Shown piece after piece: positions 25,703 to 34,763 of a stretch of DNA of 64,000 nt (the first letter of the stretch is position 1; each line of letters opens with the position of its first letter). The stretch is from positions 124,001-188,000 of the forward strand of contig JAPLQE010000058.1 of NCBI GenBank assembly GCA_026399835.1, in the 5' to 3' direction. The translations under genes were made by a program, and so were the position numbers. Source of the stretch: Burkholderiales bacterium (GTDB taxonomy: Bacteria; Pseudomonadota; Gammaproteobacteria; Burkholderiales; Burkholderiaceae_E). The notes under the pieces are model-generated. The model had not been told where the DNA came from. It worked only from the letters and a program-made list of their open reading frames with translations, and searched no databases.

Positions 25703-26547
25703 ACCGGGAAGAGAGCGTTGATCTGGCCCGTGCCGGAGCTCGGGAAGTAAGGGGTGACGATCTCGACCGGCTTGTCGTACGCGGTCCAGCCGAGCAGCCC
25801 GAGGAGCATCGCGGTGTCGTGCATGCCGCCCTCCCCCACGCAGCGCTCGGCGTAGGCGGGCAGCATCCGGATGAAGGTCTTCCAGTCGCCCTGCTTCCAG
25901 AGCTCGACCACCCGCAGGTCGACCTGCCGGAAGAACTCGTCGCTGATCTCGTGGATCGACGACTCGGGGCTGCCGTTGTCGCTGAAGCGGTGCGACAGCG
26001 AGCCGCTGGCGAAGACCGCGACCCGCCCGTCGAAGCGCTGCTCGATCGCGCGCCGAACCGAGGCGCCGAAGCGTGCGCTGTCCTCGAGACGGTGCCAGGC
26101 GCACCAGGCGGCGACCGAGACCACCTTGAAGCGCCGATCTGCGTTCATGTAGCGCATCGGCACCAGCGTGCCGTACTCCAGGTGCAGCGTGGTCGCGTCA
26201 TGGGCGCGGGTGAAGACGCCGTCCTCGGTGGCGCACTCGGCGATCGCGCGCCCGAGCGCGGGCTCGCCGGGATAGGCGTACGGCAGGTTGCGGATGAAGT
26301 GCGGCAGCTCGTTGCTGGTGTAGACGCCCTCGAACTCGGGCGCGCAGTTGACGTGGTAGCCGGCATTGACCAGCCAGTGCACGTCGAAGACGACGATGGT
26401 GTCGACGTCGAGCGCGCGGCAGCGCCGCCCGATCTCGTGGTGGCCGTCGATCGCGGCCTGCCGGCAGCCATGGTGCGGCCCGGGAAACTCAGACAGGTAC
26501 ATCGACGGGACATGAGTGATCTTGGCGGCGAGCGCGAGCGTGCCCAT
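25699..26547 (-). CDS. hpaD: 3,4-dihydroxyphenylacetate 2,3-dioxygenase (homoprotocatechuate dioxygenase)
   Basis: 282 residues, against 283 in E. coli HpaD, and similar along its whole length (LALAAKITHVPSMYLSEFPG, VFDVHWLVNAGYHVNCAPEF, VFASGSLSHRFSDNG, PYFPSSGTGQ). It is a class III (LigB-type) extradiol dioxygenase that opens the ring of homoprotocatechuate to 5-carboxymethyl-2-hydroxymuconate semialdehyde. The metal-site His residues in THVPSMY and DVHWLV are present. One nucleotide separates it from the hpaE stop upstream, and its own stop overlaps the panE-like start. Confidence 0.95.
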   Translation of the reverse strand: MGTLALAAKITHVPSMYLSEFPGPHHGCRQAAIDGHHEIGRRCRALDVDTIVVFDVHWLVNAGYHVNCAPEFEGVYTSNELPHFIRNLPYAYPGEPALGRAIAECATEDGVFTRAHDATTLHLEYGTLVPMRYMNADRRFKVVSVAAWCAWHRLEDSARFGASVRRAIEQRFDGRVAVFASGSLSHRFSDNGSPESSIHEISDEFFRQVDLRVVELWKQGDWKTFIRMLPAYAERCVGEGGMHDTAMLLGLLGWTAYDKPVEIVTPYFPSSGTGQINALFPV

Positions 26548-26548
26548 C

Positions 26549-28075
<1,527 letters not shown>

Positions 28076-28100
28076 CGGGGTGGGAGGCTCACTGGGGTGC

Positions 28101-28511
28101 TCATGCGGTGCGATGTCCGGCGGCGTCCCGCGCGGCGGCGTGCTCGTGGACGGTGTTGCACTTGAAGCTCAGGTCCGGATCGATCTCCTGCACCTCGAAG
28201 GAGATTGCCAGCGGCGACGTCGCCAGCACCGGCGCGAGTTCGGCGCAGAGTGCGTCGAACACCTGCTGCCCCGCCCGCCTGCGCGTGTCGAGGTCGCGGC
28301 CGTGGCCGATGCGCAGCATCACATGGACGAAGGCATTGTCCGGATGGCCGTCGGCGATCAGGTAGTCAGTACGCTCCTCGGCGCGGGTGCGGGTGCCGCC
28401 GCGCGGGAACACGCCGGTGGCGAGGGCGGCGTCGTGCACCGTACGCAGCAGGCGCGGCACGTCGGCGCGCTGGCGCAGGTTGGCCGAATACTCGACGACG
28501 ACGTGGGGCAT
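28101..28511 (-). CDS. hpaF: 5-carboxymethyl-2-hydroxymuconate delta-isomerase
   Basis: 136 residues of the tautomerase-superfamily CHMI type. MPHVVVEYSANLRQRAD gives the catalytic N-terminal Pro after Met removal, and FVHVMLRIGHGRD and ISFEVQEIDPDLSFK match HpaF. It moves a double bond in 5-carboxymethyl-2-hydroxymuconate before decarboxylation. First gene of the hpaF-E-D-panE-like operon; its promoter region carries the 14-bp palindrome at 28561. Confidence 0.93.
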   Translation of the reverse strand: MPHVVVEYSANLRQRADVPRLLRTVHDAALATGVFPRGGTRTRAEERTDYLIADGHPDNAFVHVMLRIGHGRDLDTRRRAGQQVFDALCAELAPVLATSPLAISFEVQEIDPDLSFKCNTVHEHAAARDAAGHRTA

Positions 28512-28560
28512 GCACCGGTCTCCAGCGGTCGGACGGCAGCGAAGCACCGGCCGACCGGAA

Positions 28561-28574
28561 GTTGACATGACAAC
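28561..28574. promoter_or_regulatory. Candidate HpaR operator, hpaF side
   Basis: GTTGACATGACAAC is a near-perfect palindrome (12 of 14 positions symmetric). On the minus strand it falls at the -10 of a TTGACG (-35) promoter for hpaF, so bound repressor would block transcription. A second copy lies at 28637. Assignment to HpaR is inferred from the adjacent MarR gene. Confidence 0.55.
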
Positions 28575-28636
28575 AACCCGGGTCGTCAAGCCTTGCCGCT
28601 GGCGTTGCGCGCCGCACCGTGCTTGTCGCCGATTTG

Positions 28637-28650
28637 GTTGACATGCTAAC
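28637..28650. promoter_or_regulatory. Candidate HpaR operator, hpaG side
   Basis: GTTGACATGCTAAC differs from the 28561 site at only two positions, and the two starts are 76 bp apart. It overlaps the likely -10 of the rightward hpaG promoter (TTGTCG at 28623 as -35), about 50 bp before the hpaG start. One site per promoter suggests joint repression of both arms. Confidence 0.55.
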
Positions 28651-28700
28651 GTCCTCCGCGGCCCGCGAACCGGCGACGGGCCCACCCCGGAGGACGATGG

Positions 28701-29576
28701 ATGAAGCTGGTGAGCTATGCCCTCGGCGGGCGCGAAGGCTGGGGCGCGGTGACCGGCGACGGCGGCCCAGAGAGCGGCGTGATCGCGCTCGGCGCGCGCC
28801 TGCCCGCCTACCCGACGACCGACGCGCTGCTCGCGGCCGGCGCCCTCGACGAGGCCCGCGCGCTCGCCGCGCGCACCGAGCCCGATCTGGCGCTGGCGGA
28901 CCTGCGGCTGCGCAAGCCCGTGGCGCGCCCGGGCAAGGTGATCTGCGTGGGCGTGAACTACGTCGAGCGCAACGAGGAGTACCGGGACGGCAGCGAGCGG
29001 CCGAAGTGGCCGAGCCTCTTCATCCGCACGGCGGGCTCGCTGGTCGCGCACGGCGAGCCGATCCTGCGTCCGCCCGAGTCGACTCAGCTCGACTACGAGG
29101 GCGAGATCGCGATCGTGATCGGCCGCGCCGGACGACGCATCGCCCGCGCCGACGCCGCCGCGCACGTCGCCGGCCTGACCTGCATGAACGAGGGCACGCT
29201 GCGCGACTGGCTGCGGCACGGCAAGTTCAACGTCACCCAGGGCAAGAACTTCGAGGCGAGCGGCGCAATCGGCCCGTGGCTGGTCACGGCCGACGCCTTC
29301 GCGGACTTCGGCGACCTGCGGGTGATCACCCGCGTCAACAGCGAGGTCCGGCAGGACGACACCACCGCACGCCTGATGTTCCCCTTCGAATACCTGATCG
29401 AATACATCTCCACCTTCATGCGGCTCGAACCCGGCGACGTGATCTCCACCGGGACGCCGACCGGCGCCGGCGCGCGCTTCGATCCGCCGAAGTGGCTGGT
29501 GTCCGGCGACCTCGTCGAGGTCGAGGTGCCGGGCATCGGCACGCTCGGCAACCGCGTGGAGGACGAGCGGCCGTGA
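28701..29576 (+). CDS. hpaG: HpaG-like isomerase/decarboxylase (fumarylacetoacetate hydrolase family)
   Basis: 291 residues of the FAH fold. GKVICVGVNYVERNEEY and DYEGEIAIVIGRAGRRI hold the acidic metal ligands; MNEGTLRDWLRHGKFNVTQGK and EPGDVISTGTPTGAG are typical of the HpcE/HpaG C-terminal domain. E. coli HpaG is a two-domain protein of about 430 residues that decarboxylates and isomerises the hpa intermediate; this gene encodes a single module with an N-terminal extension, as is common outside enterics. A strong GGAGGA ribosome site precedes ATG 28701. The stop overlaps the hpaR GTG start (GTGA). Confidence 0.85.
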   Translation: MKLVSYALGGREGWGAVTGDGGPESGVIALGARLPAYPTTDALLAAGALDEARALAARTEPDLALADLRLRKPVARPGKVICVGVNYVERNEEYRDGSERPKWPSLFIRTAGSLVAHGEPILRPPESTQLDYEGEIAIVIGRAGRRIARADAAAHVAGLTCMNEGTLRDWLRHGKFNVTQGKNFEASGAIGPWLVTADAFADFGDLRVITRVNSEVRQDDTTARLMFPFEYLIEYISTFMRLEPGDVISTGTPTGAGARFDPPKWLVSGDLVEVEVPGIGTLGNRVEDERP

Positions 29577-30112
29577 GCCGCGCGATGCGCGCGTTCTCGC
29601 GCTCGCTGCCGATGCTGCTGCTGCGCAGCCACCAGGCGGTGATGGCGCAGTTCAGGCCGGTGCTGCGCGCCCACGGCATCACCGAGCAGCAGTGGCGGGT
29701 GCTGCGGGCGCTGTCCTCGGTCGACGAGGCCCGCATCACGCGCCTGGCCGAGCTGACGCTGATCAGCAAGCCGAGCCTGTCCCGGCTGCTCCCGGCGCTC
29801 GAGGCGCGCCGGCTGGTGCGGCGCAGCGCCGCCGCCGACGACGCGCGCGGGGCGAGCATCCGCATCGCACCCGCCGGCGTCGCGCTGATCGAGCGGGTCG
29901 CGCCGCATTCCGAGTCGCGCTATCGCGCCATCGGCGAGGCGGTCGGCGACGAAGCGCTCGCCGGGCTGTACGAGCTGCTGCCGCGGCTCGCCGAGCGGCT
30001 CGAGGCGGGGGTCGCCGAACCGGCCGCCGTGGCCGCGCCTCGCCGCACCGCGAAGGCCGGCGCACCGGTGCAGGCAGAGGTGCCGCGGCGGGGACGGCGG
30101 GCGCAGGCCTAG
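29573..30112 (+). CDS. hpaR: MarR-family regulator of homoprotocatechuate degradation
   Basis: 179 residues from the GTG that overlaps the hpaG stop; ATG 29585 is an alternative. The winged-helix MarR domain is complete (ITEQQWRVLRALSSVDEARI, SLSRLLPALEARRLVRRSAAADDAR). Full-length resemblance to HpaR and the gene position support the name. HpaR represses the hpa meta operon and is released by pathway aromatics. The C-terminal tail of about 35 residues is low-complexity and basic (PRRTAKAGAPVQ...), longer than in E. coli. It is convergent with xerD, 20 bp away. Confidence 0.88.
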   Translation: MSRAMRAFSRSLPMLLLRSHQAVMAQFRPVLRAHGITEQQWRVLRALSSVDEARITRLAELTLISKPSLSRLLPALEARRLVRRSAAADDARGASIRIAPAGVALIERVAPHSESRYRAIGEAVGDEALAGLYELLPRLAERLEAGVAEPAAVAAPRRTAKAGAPVQAEVPRRGRRAQA

Positions 30113-30132
30113 GCAGGGGCCGGCCGCGACGC

Positions 30133-31086
30133 TCAGCCCCGCGGGTGGTGCGTCGCGTGCAGCGTCTTGAGCCGCTCGCGCGCGATGTGCGTGTAGATCT
30201 GCGTGGTCGAGATGTCGGCGTGCCCGAGCAGCATCTGCACCACGCGCAGGTCGGCGCCGTGGTTCAGCAGGTGGGTGGCAAACGCGTGACGCAGCGTGTG
30301 TGGCGACAGCGGTGCGTCGATGCAGGCGACGCGGGCATGGCGCTTGATCAGCGTCCAGAACATCTGCCGCGTCATCGGCGCGGCGCGGGCGGTCACGAAC
30401 AGCGCGTCGGCCGGCCGGCCGTCGAGCAGCGCAGCGCGCCCCTCTGCCAGCCAGCGCTCGATCCAGTGCCGGGCCTCCTCGCCCAGCGGCACCAGCCGCT
30501 CCTTGTCGCCCTTGCCGATCACCCGCAGCACGCCGTCGACCAGCCCCACCTCGACCGTCCGCAGGCCCACCAGCTCGGACACGCGCAGCCCGGTCGCATA
30601 GAGCGTCTCGAGCATCGCGCGATCGCGCAGCCCCAGGGGCGTCTCGACGTCGGGCGCACCGAGCAGCGCGTCGACCTGCGCTTCGGACAGGGTCTTGGGG
30701 AAACGCGGCGGGCGGCGGGCCGAGACGAGGCGCAGCGTCGGGTCGTCGGTACGGCGCCGCTCGCGCAGCAGCCATCGGTAGAAGCGCCGGAAGACGGCCA
30801 GCCGGCGGTTCGCGCTGCTCGGGCGCGAGCCCGCGTGCGCAGCGGCGACGTAGCCCTGCAGGTCGACCTCGCCGGCGGCCAGCAGCGTGACGCCGCGGCC
30901 GGCCAGCCACTGCGCGAGCCGGGCGAGGTCGCCGTGGTAGGCGTCGCGCGTATTGACCGACAGCCCGTCCTCGAGCCACAGCGCGTCGACGAAGGCGCGC
31001 ACCGCGTCCCGGTCGGCCGCGTCGGGCGGCACTGCGGCGCCGGGGCCAGGGCCGGCCGCGCCCGGGGTGCGGGGGCGGCGGGTCAT
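30133..31086 (-). CDS. xerD: Site-specific tyrosine recombinase XerD
   Basis: 317 residues from ATG 31086. The SAM-like N-terminal domain spans about 25-110 and the catalytic domain 120-317, with the active-site residues in TGLRVSEL (Arg), GKGDKERLVP (Lys), HTLRHAFATHLL (His, Arg), LGHADISTTQIY (His and the nucleophilic Tyr). XerD with XerC resolves chromosome dimers at dif. The chromosomal queG neighbourhood favours housekeeping XerD over a mobile-element integrase. The start overlaps the queG stop (ATGA). The N-terminus has a Gly/Pro/Ala stretch. Confidence 0.9.
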   Translation of the reverse strand: MTRRPRTPGAAGPGPGAAVPPDAADRDAVRAFVDALWLEDGLSVNTRDAYHGDLARLAQWLAGRGVTLLAAGEVDLQGYVAAAHAGSRPSSANRRLAVFRRFYRWLLRERRRTDDPTLRLVSARRPPRFPKTLSEAQVDALLGAPDVETPLGLRDRAMLETLYATGLRVSELVGLRTVEVGLVDGVLRVIGKGDKERLVPLGEEARHWIERWLAEGRAALLDGRPADALFVTARAAPMTRQMFWTLIKRHARVACIDAPLSPHTLRHAFATHLLNHGADLRVVQMLLGHADISTTQIYTHIARERLKTLHATHHPRG

Positions 31087-32219
31087 GGGGGTGGCGCCGA
31101 TGGGGCCGGCGCCGCGGGGGCCGGCGCCGCGGGGGCCGGCGCCGCCGCGGCCGCCGCCTCGCCGTGCCGATCCAGCGCCCAGCGCACATGCTCGGCGACC
31201 AGCGCCGACGCATCGTGCTCGCGGGCGCGCAGCGCGGCCACGACCGCGTCCGAGCGCGGCGCGTTGCCCAGCGCGACCGCGAGGTTGCGCAGCCAGCGCT
31301 CGTGGCCGATGCGGCGGATCGCCGAGCCCTCGAAGCGGGTCTCGAAGTCCTCGCGTTCCCAGGCGAAGAGCTCGACGAGCGATGCCGCATCGAGCCGGTT
31401 GCGGCTCGCGAAGTCGGGCAGCGACGCGGTGGCGGCGTACTTGTTCCACGGGCAGGCGAGCTGGCAGTCGTCGCAGCCGTAGACCCGGTTGCCGATCGCC
31501 TCGCGCAGCGCCTCCGGGATCGCGCCGTGCGCCTCGATGGTCAGGTACGAGATGCAGCGCCTGGCATCGAGCCGGTAGGGCGCGACGATCGCCTGCGTCG
31601 GGCAGGCCGCGATGCAAGCAATGCAGCGCCCGCAGTGCTCGTCGACCGGGACGTCTACCGGCAGCGGCAGGTCGGTGTAGAGGGTGCCGAGGAACCGCAT
31701 CGAGCCGCCGTCGCGCGACAGCAGCAGGGTGTGCTTGCCGCGCCAGCCCAGCCCGGCACGCCGCGCGAGCTCCACCTCCATGACGGGCGCCGAGTCGCAG
31801 AACGCCCGCCAGCCAAATGGCCCGATCGCCTCCTGAAGCCGCTGCGCGAGCCGCGCCAGCCGGGCGCGGACCACCTTGTGGTAATCACGGCCCAGCGCAT
31901 AGCGCGACACGTAGGCGCGCTCGCCGTCGGCCAGCGTCTCCCAGGCGCGATCGAGCCACTGCGGGTCCTCGGGCGCGTAGTCGATGCCCACCATCACCGC
32001 CCGCACCGTGCCCGGCAACAGCGCGTCGGGCCGCGCGCGAAGCCCGGCGTGGCGGGCCATATAATCCATCTCGCCGTGGAAACCGGCGTCGAGCCAGCGT
32101 GCGAGGCCCTCGGCAGCGGCGGACAACTCGACGTCGGCGACACCGAACGACGCGAAGCCGAGTTCCCGGGCCCAGCCGCGCAGCCGCTCCGTCCAGTCGT
32201 CCAGGGTCACTTCGTCCAT
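31083..32219 (-). CDS. queG: Epoxyqueuosine reductase QueG
   Basis: 378 residues. Two ferredoxin-type [4Fe-4S] motifs are present: CGRCIACIAACPTQAI near 195 and CDDCQLACPWNK near 250, along with the cobalamin-binding N-terminal region (YALGRDYHKVVRARL). QueG makes the last step of queuosine synthesis in tRNA wobble positions. A C-terminal HEAT-like stretch is followed by an unusual Ala/Pro tail of about 25 residues encoded by three 15-bp tandem repeats; this tail is not part of the family core. It is divergent from the TPR-GT41 gene. Confidence 0.94.
   Translation of the reverse strand: MDEVTLDDWTERLRGWARELGFASFGVADVELSAAAEGLARWLDAGFHGEMDYMARHAGLRARPDALLPGTVRAVMVGIDYAPEDPQWLDRAWETLADGERAYVSRYALGRDYHKVVRARLARLAQRLQEAIGPFGWRAFCDSAPVMEVELARRAGLGWRGKHTLLLSRDGGSMRFLGTLYTDLPLPVDVPVDEHCGRCIACIAACPTQAIVAPYRLDARRCISYLTIEAHGAIPEALREAIGNRVYGCDDCQLACPWNKYAATASLPDFASRNRLDAASLVELFAWEREDFETRFEGSAIRRIGHERWLRNLAVALGNAPRSDAVVAALRAREHDASALVAEHVRWALDRHGEAAAAAAPAPAAPAPAAPAPSAPPP
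31102..31146. repeat. 15-bp tandem repeat x3 in the queG 3' end
   Basis: Three head-to-tail copies of ggggccggcgccgcg (the last imperfect) encode the Ala/Pro tail of QueG on the minus strand. As 15 is a multiple of three, copy-number change would not shift the frame. Confidence 0.8.
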
Positions 32220-32293
32220 CCGCCATTGTAGGAACAGAAGCGCACCCCGAACCCTGCCGCGCTTCCGATTCGCCCCGAGCCCCCCGCGACCGC

Positions 32294-34228
32294 ATGCAGC
32301 CCACGCCCGACCGCCCCCCCGCCCCGAAGCCGGCCGCCGACCCGGTGGCGGCCGCCATCCGCCCGATCCTGGAATGCGCGATCGCACTGCAGAAGGCCGG
32401 CCGGCTGATGGAGGCGCGGGCGATCTACGAGGCGATCCTCGCCTCCCAGCCTCGCCAGTTCGACGCGCTGAACAACCTCGGCGTGCTGTGCAAGGCGCTG
32501 CACGACCATCGCCGCGCGCTCGAGCTCTTCGACCGCGCCGCCGAGGTCGACCCCGGCGTGGCGTCGCTGCACGTCAACCGCGGCAACCTGCTGGCGATGA
32601 CGAAGCGGCACGACGAGGCGCTGGCGAGCTACGAACGCGCCCTCGCCGTCAGCCCCGCCCACGCCGAGGCGCACTACGCGAGCGGCTGCGTCGAGAAGGA
32701 CCGCGAGCGCTACGACGCCGCGCTGCAGTGCTTCGGCCGCGCGCTCGCGCTGAACCCGCGCCACGCCGACGCCCACTACGAGCGCGGCATGGTGCTGCAG
32801 GGCATGCAGCGGCTCGACGAGGCGATCGAGGCCTTCGGCGAGACGCTGCGCATCGACCCGGTCTACCCGTTCGCCAAGGGCTCGCTGCTGCACGCCAAGA
32901 TGCTGGCCTGCGACTGGGCCGGGCTCGACGCGCTCGACCGCTCGCTGCGCGCCGACGTGGCGGCCTCGCGCCGGGCGGCGCGCCCCTTTGGCTACCAGGG
33001 CCTGTGCGACGACGAGGCGAGCCTGCGCCGTTGCGCCGAGCTCTTCACCGCGAGCCGCTTCCCGCGGACCGAGGTCGGCTTCCCGCGGCGCCTGCCCGGG
33101 GCCGGTCCGAAGCTGCGGATCGGCTACGTCTGCGGCGAGTTCCGCGAGCAGGCCACCTCGATCCTGATGGCCGAGGCGTGGGAGCTGCACGACCGCGACG
33201 CCTTCGAGCTGCATGCGTTCGACGCCGGCTGGAGCGACGCGAGCCCGCGGCGCGCGCGCCTCGAGCGCTCGTTCGACCGGTTCACCGACATCTCCTGCAA
33301 GTCGGACCTCGATGCCGCGCGTCTCGTGCACGAGAGCGGCATCGACGTGCTGGTCGACATGAACGGCTTCTTCGGACGCGGCCGCCAGGGCGTGTTCGCG
33401 ATGCGCCCGGCGCCGATCCAGGTCACCTACCTCGGCTTCCCCGGTACCAGCGGTGCCGACTACATGGACTACCTGATCGCCGACCCGACCGTGGTGCCCG
33501 ACGCGAGCCGGAAACACTACCGCGAGCAGGTCGTGCGGCTGCCGCACTGCTACCAGGCGAACGACCGCAAGCGGCCGATGGCCGAGCGCGTGCTCACGCG
33601 CGTCGAGCTCGGGCTGCCGGCAGGCGCCTTCGTGTTCTGCTGCTTCAACAGCGCCTACAAGATCACGCCCGCCACCTTCGCCTCGTGGATGCGCATCCTG
33701 CAGGCGGTCGAGGGCAGCGTGCTGTGGCTGCGGGACGCGAACCCGGCGGCGGCCGCCAACCTGCGGCTCGAAGCCGAGCGGCGCGGCGTGAGCGGTGCGC
33801 GGCTGGTGTTCGCGCCGATCGTCCAGCCCCCCGAGCACCTGTCGCGTCACAGCGCGGCCGATCTGGTGCTCGACACGCTGCCGTACAACGCGCACACCAC
33901 CGCGAGCGACGCGCTCTGGTCGGGCGTGCCGGTCGTGACGCTCGAGGGCAGCACCTTCCCCGGGCGGGTGGCCGCGAGCCTGCTGAAGGCCGTCGGCCTG
34001 CCCGGCCTGGTCACGCGCTCGGTGGCCGACTACGAGGCGCTCGCCATCGGGCTGGCCCGTCATCCCGGGCGGCTCGCCGACGCAAAGGCCGCGCTCGTGC
34101 GGAACCGGCGGACGGCGCCGCTGTTCGACACGCCGCGCACCGTCGCCGCCCTCGAGGCCGCCTACCGCGCGATGGTCGCGCGGGCGCGCGCCGGGCTGCC
34201 GCCGGCCGCGATCGACATCGCACCTTGA
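32294..34228 (+). CDS. TPR-containing GT41 (O-GlcNAc transferase-like) glycosyltransferase
   Basis: 644 residues from ATG 32294. Residues about 25-220 are tetratricopeptide repeats (ALNNLGVLCKALHDHRRALE, LHVNRGNLLAMTKRHDEALA, AHYASGCVEKDRERYDAALQ, AHYERGMVLQGMQRLDEAIE). From about 270 comes a GT41 catalytic region: LRIGYVCGEFREQATSILMA, PIQVTYLGFPGTSGADYMDY, and DTLPYNAHTTASDALWSGVP with the HTT of the UDP-sugar site. Bacterial relatives transfer a sugar (GlcNAc, Glc or another UDP-linked residue) to proteins such as adhesins or flagellins; the acceptor here is unknown. It lies between queG and tsaE, which are near neighbours in many Burkholderiales. Confidence 0.88.
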   Translation: MQPTPDRPPAPKPAADPVAAAIRPILECAIALQKAGRLMEARAIYEAILASQPRQFDALNNLGVLCKALHDHRRALELFDRAAEVDPGVASLHVNRGNLLAMTKRHDEALASYERALAVSPAHAEAHYASGCVEKDRERYDAALQCFGRALALNPRHADAHYERGMVLQGMQRLDEAIEAFGETLRIDPVYPFAKGSLLHAKMLACDWAGLDALDRSLRADVAASRRAARPFGYQGLCDDEASLRRCAELFTASRFPRTEVGFPRRLPGAGPKLRIGYVCGEFREQATSILMAEAWELHDRDAFELHAFDAGWSDASPRRARLERSFDRFTDISCKSDLDAARLVHESGIDVLVDMNGFFGRGRQGVFAMRPAPIQVTYLGFPGTSGADYMDYLIADPTVVPDASRKHYREQVVRLPHCYQANDRKRPMAERVLTRVELGLPAGAFVFCCFNSAYKITPATFASWMRILQAVEGSVLWLRDANPAAAANLRLEAERRGVSGARLVFAPIVQPPEHLSRHSAADLVLDTLPYNAHTTASDALWSGVPVVTLEGSTFPGRVAASLLKAVGLPGLVTRSVADYEALAIGLARHPGRLADAKAALVRNRRTAPLFDTPRTVAALEAAYRAMVARARAGLPPAAIDIAP

Positions 34229-34241
34229 GCGCGCCACCCCG

Positions 34242-34763
34242 ATGACGCAGCCCGCGCCCGCTCCGGCCCAGCCGACCGCGACGCGTCGGCTCGAGCTGCC
34301 CGACGAGGCCGCGACCGCCGCGTTCGCCACCCGGCTCGCGGCCGCGCTCGGCCCGGGCACCGTGATCTGGCTGTCGGGCGGGCTCGGGGCCGGCAAGACG
34401 ACGCTGGTGCGCGGCGTGCTGAGGGCGCTGGGCCACACCGGAAACGTACGCAGCCCCACCTTCACGCTGCTCGAACCTTATAATCTGGTGAGGTTCCCGG
34501 TCTATCACTTTGATTTCTATAGGTTCTCTTCGGCGAACGAGTGGCGTGATGCGGGCTTCGACGAGTATTTCCGCGGTGACGGGGCATGCCTGGTCGAATG
34601 GCCGGATCTGGCCGGCCCGGACTTGCCGCGGCCCGAGCTCGCGCTCCGGCTCGGCTTCGCCGACGGCGACGTCGGCGGCACCGGCACCGCCCGGGTGCTG
34701 GAGATCGATGCGTTCGGCGATGCGGGGCTGCGGTGCCTGAACGCGGCCGTCGCCGCTTCCTGA
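34242..34763 (+). CDS. tsaE: tRNA threonylcarbamoyladenosine synthesis ATPase TsaE
   Basis: 173 residues. P-loop GGLGAGKTTLVRG near 46-58, then SPTFTLLEPY and VYHFDFYRF, which are signatures of the YjeE/TsaE family. It drives the TsaBD complex that makes t6A37 in ANN-decoding tRNAs. The codons for the conserved YNLVRFPVYHFDFYRFSS segment are unusually A/T-rich for this genome and include TATAAT at 34479-34484. The 3' end overlaps the proposed amiC GTG start by 31 bp, as expected for a tsaE-amiC operon. Confidence 0.93.
   Translation: MTQPAPAPAQPTATRRLELPDEAATAAFATRLAAALGPGTVIWLSGGLGAGKTTLVRGVLRALGHTGNVRSPTFTLLEPYNLVRFPVYHFDFYRFSSANEWRDAGFDEYFRGDGACLVEWPDLAGPDLPRPELALRLGFADGDVGGTGTARVLEIDAFGDAGLRCLNAAVAAS

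Noticed and set aside
30133-31086. The tyrosine recombinase as an island integrase
   Set aside because: Its sequence and queG coupling fit housekeeping XerD, and it lies outside the accessory block at 6-23.5 kb.
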